DNA of 55,422 nt from Micromonosporaceae bacterium (GCA_009377645.1 WHTQ01000022.1:1-55422); one strand, 5' to 3'; positions 8,716-18,064 are shown, counted from the stretch's first letter. Translations and numbers: made by a program. The notes: generated from the sequence alone by a model not told the origin.

Positions 8716-9402
8716 ATGTACGGATATCGCAGGAACCCGGACCGGCGCCGGTGGTTGTCGCCGGTCCTGCTGGCAGTCCTGGTGCCGCTGGCGATGGCCG
8801 CCGCGTGCACCGCCGATGACGAGGAGCGGCCGGTGACCGTCCAGCCTGGTGCGCCGGGGGAGCCGGGCGAGGTGGTGGCACCGGGCGGTCCGGTCGGGGG
8901 CGAGGCCGCCCCGCACACCGAGGCCGACGTGCAGTTCGTGCAGGCGATGCTGCCGCACCACGCGCAGGCGCTGGTGATGACCGGCTACGTCGCCGACCGC
9001 ACTGACCGCGCGGAGATCACGCTGCTCGCCCAGCGGATCGAGATTTCCCAGACCGAGGAGATCACGTTGCTGGAGAGCTGGCTGGCGGCGCGCGGCGAGG
9101 CAGCCGAGCTCGCCGACCACGCGAACCACCCGTACGGCGCCGGCGCCGGGCTGATGCCCGGGATGCTCACCCTGGCGCAGCTCATCGAGCTGGAGCGGGC
9201 CACCGGCGCCGAGTTCGACCGGCGGTTCCTGGAGTTCATGATCCAGCACCACGAGGGTGCTCTGATCATGGTGGAGGATCTGTTCGGCAACGGCGGCGGG
9301 GAGGAGCCGGAGATCTTCGAGATCGCGAACGACATCGACGCCGATCAGCGGATCGAGATCGGCCGGATGCGGGACCTGCTGGCCGGGTCGACCACCGGGT
9401 GA
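8716..9402 (+). CDS. DUF305 family lipoprotein
   Basis: 228 residues. The N-terminus is a lipoprotein signal ending in LAMAAAC. The mature part has the two DUF305 hallmarks, QAMLPHHAQALVM and MIQHHEGALIMVEDL, whose paired histidines suggest metal binding in a four-helix, ferritin-like bundle. DUF305 proteins are often found with copper or envelope stress genes, but the exact activity is unknown. GTG 8710 is an alternative start two codons earlier. The divergent LVIVD-repeat gene shares its upstream region. Confidence 0.88.
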   Translation: MYGYRRNPDRRRWLSPVLLAVLVPLAMAAACTADDEERPVTVQPGAPGEPGEVVAPGGPVGGEAAPHTEADVQFVQAMLPHHAQALVMTGYVADRTDRAEITLLAQRIEISQTEEITLLESWLAARGEAAELADHANHPYGAGAGLMPGMLTLAQLIELERATGAEFDRRFLEFMIQHHEGALIMVEDLFGNGGGEEPEIFEIANDIDADQRIEIGRMRDLLAGSTTG

Positions 9403-9422
9403 GCCGGCCCGGCGGCCGCGCT

Positions 9423-9450
9423 CGACCCGGCGTGCCAGGATGGGCCGACC
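9423..9450 (+). promoter_or_regulatory. First copy of an upstream motif shared by two genes of the MoxR locus
   Basis: The core CGGCGTGCCAGGATGGG followed by CCGACC lies about 40 bases before the start at 9481. The same core is found at 10385-10414 before the DUF4129 gene. CAGGAT resembles an actinobacterial -10, so this may be a promoter, but no clear -35 is visible. Confidence 0.4.
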
Positions 9451-9480
9451 AGCCCGACCGAGCACACCACTGGGAGCACC

Positions 9481-10368
9481 GTGAGCAGAACCAGCCATCC
9501 GGGCCAGCCGGGGGTGCTGCCGCTGCGCCCGCTCACGGTCGGGGAGCTGCTCGACGCGGCGGTGGCGCTGCTGCGTACCCGGGCTCCGTTGCTGGTCGGC
9601 CTGGGCGCCGTCGCGGCCGGGCTGGAGCAGGCGGTGCTGTTTCCGCTGCGCCGGCTCGCCGACGTCGACACCTGGTACCTGCCGCCCGACGACCGGTGGC
9701 CGGCCTGGACGCTGTTGGTGCTGGTCGGGTTCGCCACCGAGGCGGCGATCATCGCGGCGCTGGGCGCCCCGGCCGCGGCCGCCGCCCCGCGCGCGCTGCT
9801 CGGCCCGGCCGCCCCGCCGCCCGAGCCGGGTCGGCGCCGGGTCGCCGGCACGGCCACCGTCGCGCTGCTCGCCGGCGGATCGTGCGGCCTGGCGGTCGCC
9901 ACCACGTACGGGTGGCCGGCCACGTTCTTCCTGCTGTCGTTGGGGACCCTGGCGCTGTGGAGCGCCGGGTACGGGTTGCTCGGGCTGGCCGTGCCGGCGG
10001 TGGTGATCGACCGGCTCGGTCCGGTGGCGGCGGTGCGGCGCTCGGTGGTGCTCTCGTCCCGGGGCCTGCTGCGCACCGGGCGGGTGCGGGTGCTGGCCTA
10101 CCTGGGCTGGTTCGTGATCCGGCTGGCCTGGGGGCTGGGGGCGCTGTCGGTGATCGGGCTGTTCTACAGCTCCCCGAGCACCACCACCGACAACCTCCTG
10201 ATGGCCCTGGCCTACCTGCTGGTCAACGCTCTCGCGTACCCGATGCTGGCCTGCCTGGACGTGGTGCTGCACCTGGAGGCGAGGATGCGCACCGAGGGGC
10301 TGGACATCGCGCTGCGGCGCTCGCTGCACCGCGGGGTGGACCCGACTCCGGCCCTGGTCGGTCGCTGA
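9481..10368 (+). CDS. Multi-span membrane protein of the MoxR-DUF58 locus
   Basis: 295 residues with about six hydrophobic spans (for example LLVLVGFATEAAIIAALGA and YGLLGLAVPAVVIDRL) and positively charged loops. No catalytic motif is visible. It resembles membrane proteins that head DUF4129/DUF4350/MoxR/DUF58 operons in actinobacteria, in a role I cannot define beyond envelope function. GTG 9481 follows GGGAG at short spacing. The gap to the next gene (10369-10486) contains a repeat of this gene's own upstream motif and an imperfect copy of its first codons. Confidence 0.75.
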   Translation: MSRTSHPGQPGVLPLRPLTVGELLDAAVALLRTRAPLLVGLGAVAAGLEQAVLFPLRRLADVDTWYLPPDDRWPAWTLLVLVGFATEAAIIAALGAPAAAAAPRALLGPAAPPPEPGRRRVAGTATVALLAGGSCGLAVATTYGWPATFFLLSLGTLALWSAGYGLLGLAVPAVVIDRLGPVAAVRRSVVLSSRGLLRTGRVRVLAYLGWFVIRLAWGLGALSVIGLFYSSPSTTTDNLLMALAYLLVNALAYPMLACLDVVLHLEARMRTEGLDIALRRSLHRGVDPTPALVGR

Positions 10369-10384
10369 TCCGGCTCCCGCGTGG

Positions 10385-10414
10385 TTGACGCGGCGTGCCA
10401 GGATGGGGGCCGAC
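10385..10414 (+). promoter_or_regulatory. Second copy of the shared upstream motif
   Basis: CGGCGTGCCAGGATGGG recurs here exactly, and TTGACG (10385-10390) precedes it. Downstream come a ribosome site and a ten-codon frame (10447-10479), then the DUF4129 gene. The arrangement mirrors that at 9423-9481, pointing to a partial duplication or a second promoter of the same class. Confidence 0.4.
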
Positions 10415-10446
10415 CGGCCGACGATGGCGGTGGGGAGATCGTTGAC

Positions 10447-10479
10447 GTGAGCCAGACCAGCGCGGGCGGGAGCCGGTGA
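10447..10479 (+). other. Ten-codon open frame before DUF4129
   Basis: GTG 10447 opens MSQTSAGGSR and stops at 10477-10479, seven bases before the next start. GGGGAG lies 9 bases upstream. The first residues resemble the start of the gene at 9481 (MSRTS), so this may be the stump of a duplicated gene, or a translated leader that couples to DUF4129. Confidence 0.35.
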
Positions 10480-10486
10480 GCGGCTG

Positions 10487-11137
10487 ATGCGGGCCTGGCA
10501 CGAGCTGGTCGCGGCGGCCGGCGACCTGGTTCCCGGCGGGGTTCCGGTGCTTGGCCTGGGGCTGCTGCTGCTCACCACGATCGTGGTGATGCTGTGGTAC
10601 TGGTGGCCCGACTGGCTGCCCGGCCGCGGCGTCCGGGGCCGCCGGGATCGGGGCGGCCGGTGGCGGTTGCGGTGGCCGCAGTGGCGGGGGTTCTGGTCCC
10701 GGTGGCGGCTGCGCTGGTCCCGCTGGCGGTTGCGCTGGCGGTGGCGCCGCCGGCGACCGGCCGGGGACGGAGCGCCCGACCCGCTCCCGGACGACGAGCT
10801 GCCGGAGGTTCCGGCCGCGGCGCTGAGCCTGTCCGCCGACGAGCTGGCGGCGCAGGGCCGCTACCGGGAGGCGGTGCGGGAACGGCTGCGCGCGATCGTC
10901 CGCGACCTGGTGGAGCGGGAGGTGATCACGCACCATCCGGGTTGGACGGTCACGGAGCTGGCGTGGATGGCCGGTCAGGCGCACCCCGGCACGGCCGCCC
11001 CGCTGGCCGCGGCGAGCGAGGTCTTCTCGGGCATCTGGTACGGGCAGCGACCGGCGCTGGCCGGGCACGACGCCGCGATGCGGGAGCACGCCGCCCGGGT
11101 CCGCGCCGCCATCGAACAGTCACGGGTCGGGGTATGA
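10487..11137 (+). CDS. DUF4129 domain membrane protein
   Basis: 216 residues. One membrane span near residues 15-38 is followed by a strongly basic, Trp-rich linker (many WRLRW-like repeats), then the DUF4129 domain. The domain is recognised from ELAAQGRYREAVRERLRAI through EVFSGIWYGQRP. In related operons this family sits with transglutaminase or DUF4350 proteins beside MoxR and DUF58, probably as a membrane partner of that AAA machine. Its stop overlaps the ATG of the next gene (ATGA), so the two are likely translated together. Confidence 0.85.
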   Translation: MRAWHELVAAAGDLVPGGVPVLGLGLLLLTTIVVMLWYWWPDWLPGRGVRGRRDRGGRWRLRWPQWRGFWSRWRLRWSRWRLRWRWRRRRPAGDGAPDPLPDDELPEVPAAALSLSADELAAQGRYREAVRERLRAIVRDLVEREVITHHPGWTVTELAWMAGQAHPGTAAPLAAASEVFSGIWYGQRPALAGHDAAMREHAARVRAAIEQSRVGV

Positions 11138-12378
11138 CGGTGACCCGGGCCGCCCGGCCGCGGAGCCGGTGGCGGCGGCGCTGGTACCGGGTGGTGGTGC
11201 CGTTCGCCGTGCTCGGCCTGCTGGTCGGCGCCGCCTGGCTGGCCCGGCACCTGGAGGAGCCGGACCTGGGCGCCCCGGCCACCCTCGCCCCGGACGGCAC
11301 CGGTCCGGACGGGTCGAGCCGGCTGGCGCAGCTGCTGACCGACCGGGGAGTGTCGATCGAGCCGGTCGCCGACCTCGACGAGGCGATGACCGCGCTGGAG
11401 ACCGGCGGCGACGCGGTCGTGTTCGTCCCGAAGCCGACCACCTTCGGTGCCGCGTTCGCCGGCGCCGCCGCCCGGCTGCCGGCCGACCACCGGGTGGTGC
11501 TGGTGGCGCCGAGCAGCTTCCAGCTGGCCGTCGCCGGGCTGCGGGTGGCCGCCGGTCCGCAGCGGTGGGCGGCGCTGGCGGCCGAGCCCGGCTGCACCCT
11601 GCCGGAGGCGGTCGCCGCCGGGCGGGCGAGCGCGCTGCGCGGCCGGTACGCGGTCGCCGAGCCGGACCTCAGCTGCTACCGGGGCGGGCTGGTGCGCACC
11701 CAGGTCGCCCGACCGGAGGTGTTCGTGGTCGGGGCCACCGACCCGTTCCGGAACCGCCGGATCGGGGAGCACGGGAACGCCCGACTGGCCGTGGAGCTGC
11801 TGGCCGCCCGGGGTCGGGTGATCTGGGCCGGTGCGCTGCCGTTCCAGGCCGACGTCGCGCCGCCGGAGGTCGAAAGCCCGGAGCGGCCGGACCGGGACCG
11901 CAGCGCCGGCGGCGGGTTCGGCGACCTGTTCGCCGGCTACCCGCCCGGAGTGCTAGCCGGGCTCGGGCTGGTCGCCCTACTGGCGGTGCTGGTGGCCCTG
12001 GCCCGGGCGCGCCGACTGGGCCCGCCGGTGGCCGAGCCACTGCCGGTCCCGGTGCCGGCGGCGGAGGCGGTGGCCGGCCGGGGTCGGCTCTACCAGCGCA
12101 CCCAGGGGCGGGGGGTGGCGATGGCCGCGCTGCGCGCGCCGGCGGTGCGCCGGATCGCCGAACGGCTCGGCCTGCCGGCGGCGCCACCGCCCGACCCGGA
12201 CGCGGTGGTGGCGGCCACCTCTCGCCGGACCGGGCTCCCGCCCGACTACGTCTTCCATACGCTCTACGGGCCGGCGCCGGAGACCGACGAGGACCTCACG
12301 AACGCGGTGACGGCGCTGGACGCGCTGGTGGCAGCCGTCACTCGGGAAAACCCCGCAACAGGTAAGGAGTCGCCGTGA
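11134..12378 (+). CDS. DUF4350 domain membrane protein
   Basis: 414 residues. A membrane anchor at about 20-40 precedes a DUF4350 domain, a GATase1-like fold of unknown activity; it opens near GTGPDGSSRLAQLLTDRG. A second membrane span lies near residues 270-292, followed by a cytoplasmic tail. The start overlaps the DUF4129 stop and the end overlaps the MoxR start by four bases, so the three are one translational unit. Neighbour logic suggests a role in assembling or sensing an envelope complex with the MoxR ATPase. Confidence 0.85.
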   Translation: MTVTRAARPRSRWRRRWYRVVVPFAVLGLLVGAAWLARHLEEPDLGAPATLAPDGTGPDGSSRLAQLLTDRGVSIEPVADLDEAMTALETGGDAVVFVPKPTTFGAAFAGAAARLPADHRVVLVAPSSFQLAVAGLRVAAGPQRWAALAAEPGCTLPEAVAAGRASALRGRYAVAEPDLSCYRGGLVRTQVARPEVFVVGATDPFRNRRIGEHGNARLAVELLAARGRVIWAGALPFQADVAPPEVESPERPDRDRSAGGGFGDLFAGYPPGVLAGLGLVALLAVLVALARARRLGPPVAEPLPVPVPAAEAVAGRGRLYQRTQGRGVAMAALRAPAVRRIAERLGLPAAPPPDPDAVVAATSRRTGLPPDYVFHTLYGPAPETDEDLTNAVTALDALVAAVTRENPATGKESP

Positions 12379-13439
12379 CGCAGACCGCCGCAGACCCGTA
12401 CCGCCCGGGCCAGACCCAGCCCGTGCCGCCGGCGGGCTCGCCGGGCCCGGCGGTCACGGCGGTCCCGGCGGTCTCGCCGGTCTCGCCGGATGAGGCGGCG
12501 CGGGCCGCGCTGGGCCGGGTGCGCGCCGAGATCGGCAAGGTGGTGGTCGGCCAGGAGCCGGTGCTGACCGGTCTGGTCGTCGCCCTGCTGTGCCGCGGTC
12601 ACGTGCTGCTGGAAGGCGTTCCCGGAGTGGCCAAGACGCTGCTGGTCCGGACCCTCGCGGCCAGCCTGGCGCTGGAGGCGAAGCGGCTGCAGTTCACTCC
12701 GGACCTGATGCCGGGCGACGTCACCGGCACCCTGGTCTACGACGCCCGGACCGCCGCGTTCGAGTTCCGGCAGGGGCCGGTGTTCACCAACCTGCTGCTG
12801 GCGGACGAGATCAACCGGACCCCGCCGAAGACCCAGTCCGCGCTGCTGGAGGTGATGGAGGAGCGGCAGGTCACCGTGGACGGTCGGCCCCGGCTGGTGC
12901 CGCAGCCGTTCCTGGTCGCGGCCACCCAGAACCCGATCGAGTACGAGGGCACCTATCCGTTGCCGGAGGCGCAGCTGGACCGGTTCCTGTTCAAGCTGAC
13001 TGTGCCGCTGCCGGAGCGGGACGAGGAGCTCGGTGTGCTGCGCGCCCACCACAGTGGCTTCGACCCGCGGGACCTGGTCGCCGCCGGGGTGACCGCGGTG
13101 GCCGGCCCGGCCGAGCTGGAGGCCGCCCGGGCGGCGGCCCAGCGGGTGGGGGTGGCGGACGTGGTGCTCGCGTACATCGTGGACCTATGCCGGGCCACCC
13201 GGACCGCACCCTCCACCGAGCTGGGCGCCTCGCCGCGCGGGGCGACCGGGTTGCTGGCCGCGTCGAAGGCCCGGGCGTGGCTGGCCCGCCGCGACTACGT
13301 GACTCCCGACGACGTCAAGGCGGTGGCCCGGCCCGCGCTGCGGCATCGGGTGCGGCTGCGGCACGAGGCGGAGCTGGAAGGGGCCACGGCCGACTCGGTG
13401 CTGGACGCGATTCTCGCCACCGTCCCGACTCCCCGGTAG
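12375..13439 (+). CDS. MoxR family AAA+ ATPase
   Basis: 354 residues with a Pro/Ala-rich first 40 residues. Walker A is GVPGVAKT, Walker B LLLADEINRTPPKTQS, sensor 1 region ATQNPIEYEGTYPLPEAQ, all intact. MoxR proteins act as chaperone-like ATPases that mature or activate partner complexes, commonly with a DUF58 and a vWA-type protein; here DUF58 follows directly. GTG 12375 has AAGGAG five bases upstream and overlaps the previous stop as GTGA. Confidence 0.93.
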   Translation: MTQTAADPYRPGQTQPVPPAGSPGPAVTAVPAVSPVSPDEAARAALGRVRAEIGKVVVGQEPVLTGLVVALLCRGHVLLEGVPGVAKTLLVRTLAASLALEAKRLQFTPDLMPGDVTGTLVYDARTAAFEFRQGPVFTNLLLADEINRTPPKTQSALLEVMEERQVTVDGRPRLVPQPFLVAATQNPIEYEGTYPLPEAQLDRFLFKLTVPLPERDEELGVLRAHHSGFDPRDLVAAGVTAVAGPAELEAARAAAQRVGVADVVLAYIVDLCRATRTAPSTELGASPRGATGLLAASKARAWLARRDYVTPDDVKAVARPALRHRVRLRHEAELEGATADSVLDAILATVPTPR

Positions 13440-13449
13440 GACCGTCCGG

Positions 13450-14769
13450 ATGGTGACGCTGCGCGCGCCAGGGGTGCTGGCCCTGCTGGCCGTGCCCGGC
13501 CTGTTCACCCCGTTCCCCGGGCTGTGGCTGGCGGCCGCGGCCGGGCTGGTGGTGCTGCTGGTCGGCGTCGACCTGGCGGTGGCCGGCGCGGTCGGCGACC
13601 TGCACTGCGCGCGGGCCGGGGACCGGCAGGTGCGGACCGGCGGCACCGGCACGGTCCGGCTGACCCTCACCAACCATGGGGCTCGGCCGGTGCACGGCCG
13701 GGTCCGCGACGCCTGGGTCCCGTCCGCCGGCGCCACCAGCACACCGTCCGGATCGGAGCATCTGACCATCGACCCTGGACAGTCCTGGGAGGTGGTGACC
13801 GAGCTGGCGCCGACCCGGCGCGGGGACCGGCCGGCGGTGCGGGTCACCGTCCGGTCCTACGGCCCGCTCGGTCTCGCGTACCGGCAGACCACCCGCCGGC
13901 AGTCGGCCCGGCTTACCCCACCGTGGACACTGCGGGCGCTGCCCCCGTTCACGTCCCGGCGGTTCCTGCCCGAGAAGCTCTCCCGGCTGCGGATCATCGA
14001 CGGCCAGGTGGTCGCCCGGGGGAGGGGACAGGGCACCGAGTTCGACTCGCTGCGGGAGTACGTGGTCGGAGACGACGTCCGGTCGATCGACTGGCGGGCC
14101 ACCGCCCGGGCCGAGCACGTGATGGTGAAGAACTGGCGTCCGGAGCGGGACCGGCGGGTGCTGTGCGTGCTGGACACCGGGCGCACCAGCGCCGCCCGGG
14201 TGGGGGACCAGCCGCGGCTGGACGCCGCGATCGACGCCGCACTGCTGCTCGCCGCGGTCGCCGCCCACGCCGGAGACCGGGTGGACCTGCTCGCCGTCGA
14301 CACGCAGGTACGCGCCAGCGTGTCCACCGGGCTGCACCGGACCCTGCTGCCGAGCCTGGTCGACGCGATGGCCACTCTGGAGCCGGAGCTGTCCGAAACG
14401 GACTTCGGCCGGGTGGTTTCGGAGGTGCTGTACCTGGCCCGGCGGCAGGCGCTGGTGGTGCTGTTCACCACTCTGGAGCCGGGGGCGCTGGGCGAGGGCC
14501 TGATGCCGGTGCTGCCGCAGCTGCTGTCCCGGCACCGGGTGCTGGTCGCCTCGGTGCAGGACCCGACGCTGGACGCGCTGGCGGCCGGCCGGGGCACGCT
14601 GAGTGCGGTCTACACCGCGGCGGCCGCCGAGAAGGCGCTGGCCGGGCGGGACCGGGTGCGCACCGCGCTCACCCGGTACGGCGTGCAGGTGGTGGAGTCG
14701 CTTCCGGCCAGCTTCGCGTCCGCAGTCACCGACCGGTACCTCGACCTGAAGGCCGCCGGCGCGCTCTGA
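13450..14769 (+). CDS. DUF58 domain protein
   Basis: 439 residues. Two hydrophobic spans occupy residues about 5-45, and a beta-rich region follows. The DUF58 core lies around GDDVRSIDWRATARAEHVMV and leads to a vWA-like fold with VLDTGRTS. It is the usual partner of MoxR. Inference: the pair works on a membrane or cell-wall target under stress. A strong hairpin at 14798-14837 ends the operon. Confidence 0.92.
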   Translation: MVTLRAPGVLALLAVPGLFTPFPGLWLAAAAGLVVLLVGVDLAVAGAVGDLHCARAGDRQVRTGGTGTVRLTLTNHGARPVHGRVRDAWVPSAGATSTPSGSEHLTIDPGQSWEVVTELAPTRRGDRPAVRVTVRSYGPLGLAYRQTTRRQSARLTPPWTLRALPPFTSRRFLPEKLSRLRIIDGQVVARGRGQGTEFDSLREYVVGDDVRSIDWRATARAEHVMVKNWRPERDRRVLCVLDTGRTSAARVGDQPRLDAAIDAALLLAAVAAHAGDRVDLLAVDTQVRASVSTGLHRTLLPSLVDAMATLEPELSETDFGRVVSEVLYLARRQALVVLFTTLEPGALGEGLMPVLPQLLSRHRVLVASVQDPTLDALAAGRGTLSAVYTAAAAEKALAGRDRVRTALTRYGVQVVESLPASFASAVTDRYLDLKAAGAL

Positions 14770-14797
14770 TCGGCGCTCTGTCCGGCGGGGAGTAGGT

Positions 14798-14837
14798 GGC
14801 GGGCCGGGTGCCCTGGCGGTGGGGCACCCGGCCCGCC
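14798..14837. terminator. 16-bp perfect hairpin after the DUF58 gene
   Basis: Arms 14798-14813 and 14822-14837 pair perfectly around an eight-base loop. It lies 29 bases past the DUF58 stop and also faces the 3' end of the LuxR gene, so it may stop both. Downstream at 14938-14960 there is a short AT-rich patch, AGTAGTTACTACC and CTAATAATT, that I cannot assign. Confidence 0.8.
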
Positions 14838-14998
14838 GTGTGGGATGGGATGTGGGTCTATGACACCCGCGCCGCCTGGCCGAACGGCGACGGCTCCCCG
14901 CGTACGATCACCGTGGCCTGAACCGATCCCGGCTGCAATCAGTAGTTACTACCTAATAATTGCCCGCGCCGGACCGGGGCCGGTCGACCGCCTGCCCC

Positions 14999-17980
14999 TT
15001 ATGGGCTGGTAAGGCCGGTCGGCTGGGCCGGCCTCCCGCCGGTCGCGAGCGCCCGGCGGGAGGGCACGCCCAGCTTGCGCAGCGCCCGCGCCACATGCGC
15101 CTCCACTGTCCGGATCGACAGGAACAGCGCCTCGGCCACCTCCCGGTTGGTGAGCCCGGTGCACACCAGCCGCACCACGTCCCGCTCCCGCGGTGAGAGC
15201 TGCCGGCCGTACCCCCGCCGGCCACGCCGGTGCGACAGCGGGCTGCCGAGGCTGCGCAGCAGGTGCCGGCACCGGGCCACGTCCCAGCTGGCGCCGAGCC
15301 GCTCGAACCCGGTCGCGGCCTCGGTGAGTGCCACGGTGCCGTCCAGCCCGGCCGCGTGCAGGCAGCGACCCCGGGCCTCCCATGCCTGCGCCGCCGGGTA
15401 CGGGCGCGGTAGCACCGCGTACGCGGTGGCCGCCTCGGCGTGCTGGGCGGCTGCGGCCAGGTGCTGCCCGTCGGCCTCGGTCAACAGCGCCCGGCCGGCC
15501 AGCAGCGCCGCGTCGGCCAGCGGCGCGTCCCGGCCGGTCAGGCCGGCGGCGACCTCGTCGAGCAGCTTGCGGGCGCCCGGGTGATGCTCCGGGGTCCGGG
15601 CGAGCACCGCGACCGCGACCGGAACCAGCTCCGCCGACCAGCACCACACCCGCTTGCCGCGGACCAGCGTCAGCCCGCGCCGCACCCGTTGCTCGGCAGT
15701 GACCGGGTCGCCGACGGCCGCGGCCAGCCGGGCCAGGCCAGCCTCGGCAGCGGCCGCGACCGGGACCGAGCCGGTCGACTCCGCCAGGTGCGACTCGGCC
15801 TCGCGGAGGTCCCCGGTCGCCAGCGCGAGCAGGCCGAGCACCAGCCGAGCCTCGGCCGCCACCGACGGCACGTCGGACATGGTCCGGACCGCCTCGTCTG
15901 CCCGGATGGCCAGGCCCTCCCAGTCGCCGACCGCGTAGTCGAGCAGCAGCGCGGTGCCGCTCAGCGCGCAGCCGAGGTAGCCGCCCCCGGTGCCGCCGGG
16001 ACCGACCCGGCCGGGACCGACCCGGCCGGGACCGACCAGTCGTTCCCCGGCCACGAGGAGCTTGCCGGCCTGCGCGTACCGGCCGACACACACCGCCGCC
16101 CAGGCCAGGTTCACCGTCAGCATCGGGTGGGTCCCCAGCCGACGGGTCGGATCCGGCCGGGTCGGGTCGTCCGGCAGCGGCCCGGCGAGCCGCCAGCCGG
16201 CCGGGTCACCGGTGGCCACCAACGCGGTGGCCCGGTTCACATCCACCAATGTGGTCAGCTCCGGATCGCCGGCCCGCTGGGCGGTCTGCGCCGCCGCGGC
16301 CAGCCACCCGAGGTGCTCGTCTAGCTGCCGGCCATCGGTCAGGTAGGGCGCGCCGAGGCTGGCCATCGCCCGGGCGGCCGGGCCGGGCCGGCCGCGCAGC
16401 TGCCCGACCGCCCGTTGCAGCTCGAGCCAGCCGTCCCGCGCCTGCCACCCCTGGTTACGCAGCAGGATCCCCAGGCACAGGTGCAGCTCACCGCGAGCCT
16501 CGGCCGGTAGCTGGGCGTCGGCCAGCGTCTCCCGCAGCAGCGCCATCGCCTCGGCGTGGCTGAGCCCACCGACCGCCGCCCGGCCCAGCTTTATCGCGAT
16601 CCGGACCCGGGTCTCGGTGGTGACCTCGGGGTGGGCCACGACATCGCGCAACAGTCCGGCCGCGGTGTCGTCGTCACCGAGCGCGATCGCCTGATCGGCG
16701 GCGGCCTCCGCGTACCGCCGCCACTCGGCGACCTGGCCGGCCGCCCGGCAGTGATGGGCGAGCCGGCCGAGCGGCCGCGGGTCCGCACACTCGGCCAGCA
16801 CCGCGATCGCCCGCCGGTGCAGCGCCCGCCGGGTCGGCTCCGGGAGCGACTCGTGGATGGTCTGCTGGGCCAGCCGGTGCCGGAAGCCGTACCGCCCGTC
16901 CGGGTCCGGTCGCAGCAGGGACCGGTTGACCAGCTCGGTGAGGCCGGCGGTGCCGTGCTGAGGGGCCAGGCCGGCCACCTGGACCAGCATGTCCTCGGTC
17001 GCCGGATGGTCCAGGATGGCCGCGGCGTGCAGCAGCCGGCAGGCGGCCCGGCCGAGCCGGGCGGCCCGCTCGAGCAGCGCGTCCCGCAGCGCCGAGGGCA
17101 CGTCCAGGTCGTCTGGCAACCGCAGCAGTCCCGGGTCCAGCGGCGGGCCGGGGTCCGGCGATCCCGCGTCGTCCCGGCGGTCGGCCAGCAGCCCCAGCGC
17201 CTCCTCGATCGCCAGCGGGATTCCCATCGTGCGCTCATGCAGGTAGCTGGCCAGCTCCGCGGGCACCTCGGCGTGGTAGACGGAGGCCACCAGCTCGGCC
17301 ACCTCGGCCGGCAGCAGCGGCCGCAGCGCCAGCCGCAGCCGGCCGGTCGCCGGCAGCAGGGACGGTACGAGGGCCGGGCCGCCCGGGTCGGCCAGGTCCT
17401 CCCGCCGGTAGCTGAGCACCAGGGTGAGCTGCTCCGGCGGCCGGTCGGTGAGGAACCGCAGCAGCTCCTGGGTGCCGTGGTCGACCCAGTGCAGATCCTC
17501 CAGCACCAGCACCGCCGGTCCCAGGCTGGCCAGCAGGTCCCGGATGCCACGGAACACCCGGTGCCGTCCCTGCTGGCGGCTGCGCAGCGGCTCCAGCGCG
17601 GGTGGCAGCCGGTCGGCCAGCTCCGGCAGCAGCGGCCGCAGCGCACCGGTGACCGGGGACAGTGAGCCCGGTCCGGGCAGCTGGTCGGCGGTGGCGGTGA
17701 GCGCGTCGATGACCGGCCCGAACGGCAGCGGTTCGCGCAGCGGGCTGCAGTGCCCGACCAGCTGGGCGGTGCCGGCCAGCTCCGGCGCGGTGAGCCATTC
17801 CCGGATCAGCCGGGTCTTGCCGATGCCGGCGTCGCCCTCGATGACGATGACCGCCGGCGGCTGTCGGGCGGCGGCGGACAGGGCGGCCAGCTCAGCGGCG
17901 CGGCCCACCAGAAGCGGCGAGATCAGCCGACCGGACGACGGAGCAGGGAGCCGGTCGGCGGATGAGTCTCTCGCCGACAT
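14999..17980 (-). CDS. Large ATP-binding LuxR-family (LAL) transcriptional regulator
   Basis: 993 residues. An N-terminal STAND-type ATPase has Walker A EGDAGIGKT (residues 48-56) and Walker B VLVLEDLHWVD. A long helical middle follows, then a C-terminal LuxR helix-turn-helix (SPRERDVVRLVCTGLTNREV). ATG 17980 follows GGGAGGA at five bases; a TTG at 17992 has no such support. LAL proteins sense ligands or maltose-like inducers and often govern secondary metabolism or catabolism. This gene lies between DUF58 and SpoIIM, which usually adjoin, so it may regulate that locus or be an insertion. It has its own promoter at 18065-18093. A short Gly-Pro-Gly-Arg-Val repeat interrupts the middle. Confidence 0.93.
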   Translation of the reverse strand: MSARDSSADRLPAPSSGRLISPLLVGRAAELAALSAAARQPPAVIVIEGDAGIGKTRLIREWLTAPELAGTAQLVGHCSPLREPLPFGPVIDALTATADQLPGPGSLSPVTGALRPLLPELADRLPPALEPLRSRQQGRHRVFRGIRDLLASLGPAVLVLEDLHWVDHGTQELLRFLTDRPPEQLTLVLSYRREDLADPGGPALVPSLLPATGRLRLALRPLLPAEVAELVASVYHAEVPAELASYLHERTMGIPLAIEEALGLLADRRDDAGSPDPGPPLDPGLLRLPDDLDVPSALRDALLERAARLGRAACRLLHAAAILDHPATEDMLVQVAGLAPQHGTAGLTELVNRSLLRPDPDGRYGFRHRLAQQTIHESLPEPTRRALHRRAIAVLAECADPRPLGRLAHHCRAAGQVAEWRRYAEAAADQAIALGDDDTAAGLLRDVVAHPEVTTETRVRIAIKLGRAAVGGLSHAEAMALLRETLADAQLPAEARGELHLCLGILLRNQGWQARDGWLELQRAVGQLRGRPGPAARAMASLGAPYLTDGRQLDEHLGWLAAAAQTAQRAGDPELTTLVDVNRATALVATGDPAGWRLAGPLPDDPTRPDPTRRLGTHPMLTVNLAWAAVCVGRYAQAGKLLVAGERLVGPGRVGPGRVGPGGTGGGYLGCALSGTALLLDYAVGDWEGLAIRADEAVRTMSDVPSVAAEARLVLGLLALATGDLREAESHLAESTGSVPVAAAAEAGLARLAAAVGDPVTAEQRVRRGLTLVRGKRVWCWSAELVPVAVAVLARTPEHHPGARKLLDEVAAGLTGRDAPLADAALLAGRALLTEADGQHLAAAAQHAEAATAYAVLPRPYPAAQAWEARGRCLHAAGLDGTVALTEAATGFERLGASWDVARCRHLLRSLGSPLSHRRGRRGYGRQLSPRERDVVRLVCTGLTNREVAEALFLSIRTVEAHVARALRKLGVPSRRALATGGRPAQPTGLTSP
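15994..16038 (-). repeat. 15-bp in-frame tandem repeat in the LAL gene
   Basis: About three copies of CCGGGACCGACCCGG lie head to tail. On the coding strand they encode VGPGR repeats. The unit length is a multiple of three, so copy-number change would not break the frame. Confidence 0.75.
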
Positions 17981-18064
17981 CGGTCCTCCCAACCGAAGTG
18001 GGCTGCGGAGCGTACCGTTTCCGCCTGCGGCACTGGTAGCTCCGTTGTCACCCCCGCGCCTTAA

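Noticed and set aside
8563-10578. A 671-codon minus frame across the DUF305 and membrane-protein genes
   Set aside because: It spans two real genes and their gap, is full of Arg, Gln and His runs, and has no domain.
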